Below are positions 56,727 through 64,000 of a DNA stretch of 64,000 bases, piece by piece (the stretch's first letter is position 1; the number at the start of each line of letters is the position of its first letter). The notes beneath the pieces were generated by a model that saw only the letters and a list, made by a program, of their open reading frames with translations, had not been told where the DNA came from and did not search any database. The position numbers were made by a program, and so were the translations under genes. The stretch comes from Manduca sexta (lineage: Eukaryota > Arthropoda > Insecta > Lepidoptera > Sphingidae), in contig NC_051130.1 of NCBI RefSeq assembly GCF_014839805.1, positions 4,278,001-4,342,000 on the forward strand, written 5' to 3'.

Positions 56727-59034
56727 ATGCAAGATCCTCTACAATTGTTGCCGGTGGAGAAATGGTCGGACTTACAGAGAGTGTTCAAATCCGACTGGCC
56801 CCGAGGCATGCCCGCGTACTACACGCTAGAGACGCAGAGGCGCTGGTTGGAGCAAGGGTTCTATTACGGCTTCAAAGTTTATTGTCCTTACGGGGATTTG
56901 TGGAATGGCATGGTTGGCGTCAATGAGAAGGTGGGTTTTAATGGCATTTAAGTTATTTTTTAACTGACTTCACAAAAGGCTGATGTTACTCCATTTGCTC
57001 TACTTTTTTAACTAATCAACTGTGCAACTAATTTTACGAAATTGATTTATCGCTTGCTCTTTGCTGTCATGTATCTTATTCTTGTTTGGAACAGACAATT
57101 TATTGAAATTGATAGTATCTGCATGCTTTAGCATTACATACTTAAATATCATCAACAGCATATTCCTAATAACTTTTAATTTCCATTATTTTTCAGGAAG
57201 GAGTTTATGAAATCATGATACTATGTCCCAAAGACGACACGAAAAAATTAGAAGAAGCACTCAGGAGAACTAATATAATAAACTGGAACAAAACTATTCT
57301 AGTACCGTTCGCGCCAGACCACATTGTGACTTGTGTTAATGGAGTTATAGGCGATTTTGGATTGGAAGTAACTAAAGCGAAACCTTTTCTCTTCTATTAT
57401 TTAGATAAGAACAAACCAAGATTTGACGTGAGGTAAGCAGTTTTTAATATTGATGCAATCCGTCCATTTGTGCAAACACCATTGTTTAGCATTATCTGTA
57501 TATGTAAAGATGAATGTCCCGTTTCTCTTAGTCACGCTATAATTTGAGAACGACTATGCAGCAATAAACAAATAAAGCTATGTGAGCTAAGCCACACTAA
57601 CTTTGCTTAGTTATTGGTTGCACTGAGTATTATACTGCAAATATCGTTCCCACTGTCATAAATTAAATGTCATTTACAATACCAATTTCTAGATTTTTGG
57701 CTTATAAAAGCAAATCCAGAATAATACAAAATCTAGTATTTTCTAGTGATAAAATAAAGATGAATGGACGTTTGAATCAGCGCTGGGGGATTGTACCTTC
57801 GATATTGAGCAATTAATAATATTTTATACTTGCGAGGGGACTGATGGAGTGCTGACTCAAGTCTACTAGGATGACGTAGGCGTTTTGGCTTGAACTAGGG
57901 GTTACTGAAGGTTTTCTGGTAGTTTTTTTCTACCGAGTGTTGCTCATCGCTTGAAAAATATTTTACGGAATAAAAGTGTGTAATACACGCACGCACGCAT
58001 CTACGCACACATACACACTCGCACGCGCAAACACGCACAGAGAGAGAGAGAGAGAGAGAGACACATGCACACGTAACGCGACTTTAGTGATAGGTGGTAT
58101 TTTATAGCGAATTTTAACATCCCGGGTTAGACGAAGTGGTGTTGGATTTTTTGGTCAGTGTCAGCCCGCTATGTGAAATTTGTGCCCAATAATAGTTGCA
58201 CCTAAGCGGCGATAGCCTAGTTGGGTGTGGACCGGACTGCCAAGACGAATGTTCGCAGGTTCAAATCCCAAGGGCACACATCTGACTTTTCTAAAAATCA
58301 TGTGTGTAGTCTTTGTAAATTTATCGTTCGCTTTAACGGTGAAGGAAAACATCGTGAGGAAACCTGCACATCTGAGAAGTTCTCTATAGGAATTTCGAAG
58401 GTGTGTGAAGTCTACCAATCCGCACTAGGCCAGCGTGGTGAACTAAGGCCTAATCCCTCTCAGTAGTAGAGGAGGCTCATGCTCAGCAGTGGGCAAGTAT
58501 ATAATACAGGGCTGATATTATTATTATTATTATTATTAGTTGCACCTCAGCCTACCCCTTTGGTGATAAGGTTTGAGTGTGCGTGTGTGCCACTTGAATT
58601 GAAATTTGTGTATTAATTTCTATATTTTCAGTTTAGCACCTGGCATCACTTTCGACTACCTAAAAGAGGACCACGTAGAACTCATCAACAGCAAATGGCC
58701 ATATCGATACCCAGGGTCTGAATGGTACTTCAACCAGCTCGTAATCTCTAAAAATGGTTATGGGTTATACCAAAACGACAATCTAGTCGCCTGGACATTT
58801 ATCAACGAAATGGGTGCTCTTGGACATCTATTCGTTCTAGAAGATTCTAGAAAGAAGGGATTTGCAGAGATAATTTTGAAGCTGGTCTGTAATAAAATTC
58901 TCGAGGATGGCAAGGATGCATTAGCTTTCTGCGACGAAGAGAACAAGGGAGTCCGCAATTTGTTCAAGAAACTTGATTTTATACAATCCGAAAGTGTAAC
59001 TTGGTTTTTTATGAATAAAACTAGTAATAATTAA
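56727..59034 (+). CDS. GNAT-type acyltransferase, glycine N-acyltransferase-like (gene 3), three exons, 280 aa
   Basis: Exons: 56,727-56,930 (204 bp), 57,197-57,432 (236 bp) and 58,632-59,034 (403 bp). Introns are 266 and 1,199 bp, phase 0 and 2 (donors GTGGGT and GTAAGC). A recent tandem copy of gene 2 with identical exon lengths. Exon 1 protein differs at 3 of 68 positions, exon 2 at 18 of 78 and exon 3 at 25 of 134. Motif A is intact (SRKKGFAEII, 219-228). Motif B is altered: gene 2 has LYKKLGF, here LFKKLDF (257-263), so the tyrosine (258) and glycine (262) are changed. The tyrosine is a common general acid in GNATs and the glycine helps shape the CoA site. The reading frame is complete and splice sites are good, so it looks expressed or recently so. 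Activity may be reduced or altered; this is inferred, not shown. Confidence 0.9.
57983..58076. repeat. Microsatellites in intron 2 of gene 3
   Basis: A (CACG)n-like tract, (CA)n variants, then about 24 bp of (GA)n, ending ACACATGCACACG. Not present in gene 2. Confidence 0.85.
58121..58590 (+). mobile_element. SINE-A fragment in intron 2 of gene 3, split by SINE-B
   Basis: The left part (58,121-58,203) and right part (58,537-58,590) together match the fragment in gene 2. The junction duplicates TAGTTGCACCT (58,193-58,203 and 58,537-58,547). Confidence 0.8.
58204..58536 (+). mobile_element. SINE-B copy, plus strand, inserted in SINE-A
   Basis: It begins AAGCGGCGATAGCCTAGTTGG with intact box A and box B (GGTTCAAATCC) and ends in GGGCTGATATTATTATT. 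The exact 11-bp duplication TAGTTGCACCT flanks it. Gene 2 lacks it, so it inserted after the gene duplication. Confidence 0.95.
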
Positions 59035-60598
59035 ATTCCATATGACGGTCACTTCGAAGTATTAAATTCCATAAGTGGTGTGAGAAGACCTATATTCAAG
59101 GATGCATCAACAAACATCTCAAAATAATCTTATTTGAGAATTATTAAATTTATGCCAAATAACTCTTCGATTCCTTAATTATTGCCTATTCTATTTATGA
59201 CGGATTAATTCACCATATTTCTTTCACCTTTGTTTTGATTAGACAAAGCTAGACTCAGTAAAATGTGACCATCATATTAATTCGACAACAGTTTCTACTA
59301 CCAAATTACAAAAAAAAAAATATCCTAGAATTCCTCTCTACACAGGCGTAGACAGCTGTGAATGGTGAAATTCTAGTTTGCGTAGTATTGTAATGCTCTA
59401 AGGATTCTGGGTTCGAATTCTATGTCAAGCAACTGAGATTTATGGAAGTTTTTCAATTTGAAAAAGGTTAGTTAAAGATTGGAGTTTGTGTTTGATAAAG
59501 CAATAGGTTTAGCACCTATCACTATGCAATAGACATAAACTCTAAAATGTACCTAAAATATCTACGTAAATTTAGTTTCTCCAATATTATAACTTATACA
59601 TATGACTAGTCCGTGCTTTTATGTATTTATAGTTCTATTTTATCCAAACAATTCAATAATATTTTTTTCTTTCTTATTTCTATTCACACTAGGTACACTT
59701 TGAAATTGGTTCATACTGGTCTCGCCCAAACTGTGAAATTACGAACATTGGCTTAAACCTCTTGATACATTGGTAGTACATCTTTAATTGTAAAAACCAA
59801 AAATAATGTTTGATTGCGTAAACAAATTAATGTTAGTTTCACCGTTTCCACAGTGGTTACATATCGGTACTCAAGCATTTATACAACACATAATAGCCGC
59901 CATTTTTATAAAATGTCAAATGACAAAATGAGGTTAAAACAATGTCAACTAAAAAACCTTTTAAAGATTTTAAGTTTTGTCTAAATTCTCACACGTTTAT
60001 CATCTTGCGGGTTACTGCATACTTGTTCGCACGGTAATGATCACTTAACATAACTAACTAAGTAGGCAAAAAATAAAAAACACTGGATATTCTATCATGC
60101 AACGAATACTTACACTAATGTAAACATGGCGCCGTGCGTTAACGGTGCATTAATGCCCTACCCCAGCCAATGGCCTTGAGAATTCGTTCCATATATTTAC
60201 GAGGCACAAATTACGGATGGGAATATGCATATTTGCGAATAATTTTACCAAGCAATCAATTTTGGGTCGTTTTAAAAATTTAAAAAATAAAAAAAAATTC
60301 TTTATAAATTTTCTATCTAACAGTGTTCGTTGCAAATAAACGGATCCCGGAACGGAATGGTCGCTATCTGAGCGGATTTAATTAATATCCTACCACCAGC
60401 AAAAAAGAAACATTTCGAATCTACATTTATAAAATACGCTTTTCACACAAAAGCTTGAGTTATTTGCGAGGCATGTGAGAGACGTATTTATCATATTTAC
60501 ATATTCTACTCACTTATGTTTAATGATTTCTTATATTTACGCGAATGTTAGACATTAAAAGTTAACTATTTTTCGGATTCTATCGCGATTTATTCTCG
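59035..60598. other. Unannotated stretch after gene 3
   Basis: ATTAAA-type poly(A) signals lie at the stop codon and near 59,060. A donor-like GTAAGTA on the minus strand near 60,110 follows a short GC-rich patch (ATGGCGCCGTGCG). I do not build a gene from it. Confidence 0.4.
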
Positions 60599-60692
60599 TG
60601 GTCAAGGGGGGGATACGAAGGCTGCAAAGTCTTCAAAACGTCGGAAGAAAATTAAAATATAAAAAACGGCAAGAAAATCCGAAAAATAGTTT
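60599..60692 (+). repeat. Dispersed repeat family I, copy 4 (3' part)
   Basis: GTGGTCAAGGGGGGGATACGAAGGC, CTGCAAAGTCTTCAAAACGTCGG and GAAAATCCGAAAAATAG. Partial. Confidence 0.5.
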
Positions 60693-61364
60693 AATTTTAA
60701 CACTTATATTTATATATACATTGTATAATATTAACTTCTGCTCGCAACTCTACTCCAATGAGACTTATTTAGGGATATAATTCCTATGAAAAACATATAA
60801 ATCTATCAACTATTTTACGTAATTAGTACACAAACATTCAAATATCTTCAGAAACTTTCATGTCTATACATTACTATAAGAATATGTTATAAAGTACAAA
60901 TACACACTACATAAACGAAAATGTATTATAAACAACAAAAACAATGGTCACATCGAAAACCTTAAACAATAGTTACAATAGAAAACATGTTGGTGTTGAG
61001 ATTTCATTTTTCACAGCATTTCAGACTGTTTTTAATCAGCGCGTTGTTTTATTCGCAGTTTGTGGCGTCGTAGCTGAGCAAATATTTGCGTGTGAGAAGA
61101 AATTATCAACTTCTACGCTCCTTTTTACTGTCCAGTTTCTTATACAATAGTATATGTGTATTTTAGGGGTTTTAGGAAGTCAATCGCCTAAAGGAAACCA
61201 GACCGCCAAGCTGAACTAATTTAGCAAACGTGAAGTGAGTAATTGATGTGAAACAAGTAAATGCGTAGGAGTATAAGTGGTTTGAAAATATTAGAACATA
61301 GTAACTGAGTTAGATACAATGAGGTGGTACCTCTGTATCATAGACAAGATAATATATTCTTAAT
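60693..61364. other. Unannotated stretch
   Basis: TCTGCTCGCAACTCTACTCC near 60,736 resembles a decayed Helitron-like end. The rest shows nothing. Confidence 0.4.
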
Positions 61365-61606
61365 GATAGAATATTTGTATCCGCCCGGATCGCGACTGTA
61401 CACAAGGTGTAACACCCGCCATAGTGACTAACGTAAATGTGCCGCGTTCCAAAATCATTGTAATTATTTCCAGTTTCAAACAGACCGGCATAATTTTGTC
61501 AACTGGCCAAAGGTGATCATCTCTTGTCAGGCGACAATCTGTCAAAACCGAACTCCATTAACCCTCAGATGCAGTCGAAATACCTTCCCGTATAAAAGAA
61601 ATAAAA
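61365..61606 (+). repeat. Dispersed repeat family C
   Basis: TTTGTATCCGCCCGGATCGCG, GTACACAAGGTGTAACACCCGCC, ACAGACCGGCATAATTTTGTC and an A-rich end GTATAAAAGAAATAAAAG. Confidence 0.65.
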
Positions 61607-62867
61607 GTAAAGTTGCGGCTTATTGTTTCTAATTGAGAAGGCCCAAACACCGTTAATTTGTCAATTCCTGGAATGAATCCTCTTCCTTTCTCATAAGGCC
61701 GACAACGGATTCACGATTCAAAAATGACTCAATGGATGCAATATCAAGTGTAATGTGTCCAAAACAATATCTGTTCATAAACTAACGCTAGAATTCTTGA
61801 CAGATACAATAATAATGAATAAATTCCCTCATCTATACCGCTGTTATGTAGAACATTGCAAGATTCGATCGTATTACGTACCAATATCGTAATTGTAGTT
61901 GCTTTCATAATGTCGTTGGTACACAGTTGTTTTTCACCACAATTCACATGACAATCAAAATGGATGAATTTTTACACCATATTTCGTATTGCTTTAATTA
62001 TGCTCTTTATTTGTATTGGGTGCATAATTAATTATAGTGCTAAAGTAGAAATGATTATGAAGTAAAGTGTTTAACACTTCGTGCTGATCGTGTGAATTTT
62101 CTACTATATTCATTCGCCTAGTTTTATTTAATAGCAACTATTAAGACATCTTCAATATGCTCTAGTGGAAGTGAATTTTATATTTTGTTTATTTTCCCGA
62201 GTTTAATGCGGAATACGATATCCAGTTCGGGTAAATAAAAATAATACCTACATTCTATGATATTTAGACTATCCAGTGTTGTTGAATATTCAAACAATGA
62301 AGTAAAGTTGTCACTTCATTCTGATTTAATAAATGAGGTCTTTTGTAAGGAACAATATTTGAAACAATTAGGGTAGTTTTGAAAAACACACATCGCGCCT
62401 TTATTTTAGACGTGGGAGGCAGAGGTACAACTAGGGCTGCCATTTTTTGCTGTGACTTAATATAAATGTGCATGTAAATAAAACAAATAAACAGTTTTAA
62501 AAAAGGGTGTAAAACAGCGCGTTTCCTTGCGTACAAACAACTTACTTTTGATGTTCTGGATATTTTTAGAATAATAACAGTCTGGCTTTTGACGTCGTTA
62601 TCCACCTGGCGTGTCAAATAGTAATATAAATTATTTTGCGGTATATCCAGTAACCCTCCCTTAACTATTGCGCTGTTAAAACAATAGAAGAAAAAGCCAA
62701 TAAACTTAAACAAGATAAAAGCATCAAATCAAAAACACATTGATAGACTTAAATAATCAAATCAGTGAGCAATAAAATGCAGCGTGAGAACTCGCCCAAT
62801 GGGGGGTAAACATTCACCAACTTGCACCCACTTGCCGCTCAAAGACGGCCTGACTGCGGCCAGAGGA
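61607..62867. other. Unannotated stretch
   Basis: AT-rich. A 149-codon minus frame (62,264-62,713) has no recognised domain. Its hydrophobic start and repetitive Lys/Asn content look like chance in AT-rich DNA. Confidence 0.4.
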
Positions 62868-62869
62868 CC

Positions 62870-62931
62870 ACAGTGCGTTTCCGTGTCGCGTGTGTCAATG
62901 TTGCTTTGAGATGTTGTGCTTCGTGATATTC
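62870..62931 (+). other. Candidate untranslated first exon, plus strand
   Basis: A locally GC-richer stretch (ACTTGCCGCTCAAAGACGG, CTGCGGCCAGAGGACC) is followed by CACAGTGCG, an initiator-like sequence, then text with little ATG content up to ATATTCG|GTGAGATT, a reasonable donor. Any coding exon would lie to the right of the window. Confidence 0.2.
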
Positions 62932-63017
62932 GGTGAGATTACTTTTATGTGATTAATGGCCTTTACAAAGTTAAGTTTAAGACGATTTACTTCAGTTAAC
63001 GTATCAGACAGTAAGGG

Positions 63018-63160
63018 ACTGTTTCACAAGTTTCAATTTATCATTTTAAACAATTTATGTAGATAGTACTTTTTTTTACCATTTATTTGGGAGAGTAGAT
63101 AAGAGTGTGGGTTATACATTTATGAGACGGGTCGCATTTATTCAAAACTTGTGAAACAGG
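63018..63160. mobile_element. MITE-like element with terminal inverted repeats
   Basis: CTGTTTCACAAGTTT (63,019-63,033) and AAACTTGTGAAACAG (63,145-63,159) are perfect 15-bp inverted repeats. Allowing one mismatch they extend to GGACTG/CAGGCC. The element is about 143 bp and noncoding. The target duplication is unclear. Confidence 0.6.
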
Positions 63161-63467
63161 CCAGGCACTTAAGCAGTAATCTATACTGTCTATATTCTTG
63201 ATAATCGTTTTTGGGAGCAGTTCTTATGTATTTGGTCGCCCTATATTTTATTCGACTATAGACGATCATTTAGACATCGTATAACAAGGCATAAAGGTGT
63301 TAATACTTTAATCAATGGGGAATTCAATTTTGGTTCTCACTCGATTTTTTTTTGTCTATAACCAAACAATGGTTAATTATTAATGATCATTATAAAGGTA
63401 AAAGATTTTGTCTTATAGAATTTTATAAAAAAGGTTCCAATTTTTTGCTGCATTCAATTCTAATAAT
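63160..63467. other. Unannotated stretch
   Basis: AT-rich; nothing recognised. Confidence 0.5.
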
Positions 63468-63482
63468 AATTATTACTTTTTA

Positions 63483-63813
63483 AAAAGCGGTGATAGCCTA
63501 GTTGGGTGTGGAACGGACTGCCAAGACAAATGTCCGCAGGTTCAAATCCCAAGGGCACACACATCTGACTTTTCTAAAATCATGTGTGTATTCTTTGTGA
63601 ATTTGTCGTTCGCTTTAACGGTGAAGGAAAACATCGTGAGGAAACCTGCACATCTGAGAAGTTCTCTATAGGAATTTCGAAGGTGTGTGAAGTCTACCAA
63701 TCCGCAGTAGGCCAGCGTGGTGGACTAAGGCCTAATCCCTCTCAGTAGTAGAGGAGGTCCGTGCTCAGCAGTGGGCAAGTATATAATACCGGGCTGATAT
63801 TATTATTATTATT
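63483..63813 (+). mobile_element. SINE-B copy, plus strand, full length with 15-bp duplication
   Basis: AATTATTACTTTTTA is repeated exactly at 63,468-63,482 and 63,814-63,828. Box A TAGCCTAGTTGG and box B GGTTCAAATCC are intact. The sequence is nearly the same as the copy at 58,204, so both look young. Confidence 0.95.
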
Positions 63814-63828
63814 AATTATTACTTTTTA

Positions 63829-64000
63829 TATAACATAATAATAAAAGAACGTTAATCCATAAAGTAACAAAACATTACAACTCCTAACCTATTATATCAA
63901 AATACTTAAAACAAAAAAAAACAAATTTTCCGAATGCATTGCGATTTCACGATGTTTTTAACGCGAATATTAAAACACCCTAGAGACTAGTACTATTATA
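63829..64000. other. Unannotated stretch to window end
   Basis: AT-rich; nothing recognised. Confidence 0.5.

Larger units (their letters stand above)
55596..59040 (+). repeat. Tandem duplication unit 2 (contains gene 3)
   Basis: Same order as unit 1: shared upstream text, SINE-A, leader island, three exons with identical lengths (204, 236, 403 bp) and a SINE-A fragment in intron 2. The right edge is not sharply visible. Confidence 0.85.

Noticed and set aside
62264..62713. 149-codon minus-strand open frame, longest in the window
   Set aside because: AT-rich, low-complexity translation with no homology I can recall and no splice or promoter context.
1..64000. CRISPR arrays, operons, phage or viral genes
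   Set aside because: No spaced direct-repeat array, no prokaryotic gene organisation, and no viral gene seen. The only regularly spaced repeat (5,634-6,370) is a contiguous tandem array without unique spacers.

Overview
This window looks like genomic DNA from a moth or butterfly (Lepidoptera; species not identified). The evidence is AT-rich sequence, intron-bearing genes with GT/AG splice sites, at least 19 copies or pieces of two tRNA-derived SINE families, Helitron-like elements ending in CTAG, and an intron-bearing GNAT acyltransferase family of the kind common in insects. There is no sign of prokaryotic gene organisation, CRISPR or operons.

Region 1 (1-46,480) is gene-poor and made largely of repeats. 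It holds SINE-A and SINE-B copies, several with exact target-site duplications, and a 1.1 kb Helitron-like element containing six ~123-bp tandem units that sits cleanly inside a SINE. It also holds a mariner relic with a frameshift, two or three decayed LINE coding tails, three hAT-type MITEs with 8-bp duplications, and several dispersed families I could not classify. Possible untranslated leader exons occur at 30,981-31,210 (minus strand, GC-rich) and near the right end at 62,870-62,931 (plus strand); both are tentative.

Region 2 (46,480-59,040) holds the only genes I can support: three three-exon acyltransferase genes (277, 280 and 280 aa) of the glycine N-acyltransferase-like/GNAT type. 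Gene 1 is on the minus strand. Genes 2 and 3 are on the plus strand and are a tandem duplication of a 3.4-3.8 kb unit. All three have a 236-bp middle exon and the same intron phases (0, then 2). Genes 2 and 3 share a nearly identical island upstream with a TCAGT initiator and a GTAAGT donor, probably a leader exon. Their first coding exons are far more alike than exons 2 and 3, which suggests gene conversion or strong local constraint. Gene 3 has lost two conserved residues of the C-terminal acetyl-CoA-binding fold.

Region 3 (59,040-64,000) is again noncoding, with repeat copies, a TIR element at 63,018-63,160 and a young SINE-B with a 15-bp duplication. I found no novel multi-gene system. 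The most informative features are the duplicated acyltransferase genes and the nested, datable mobile-element insertions. All alignments and counts were made by eye.
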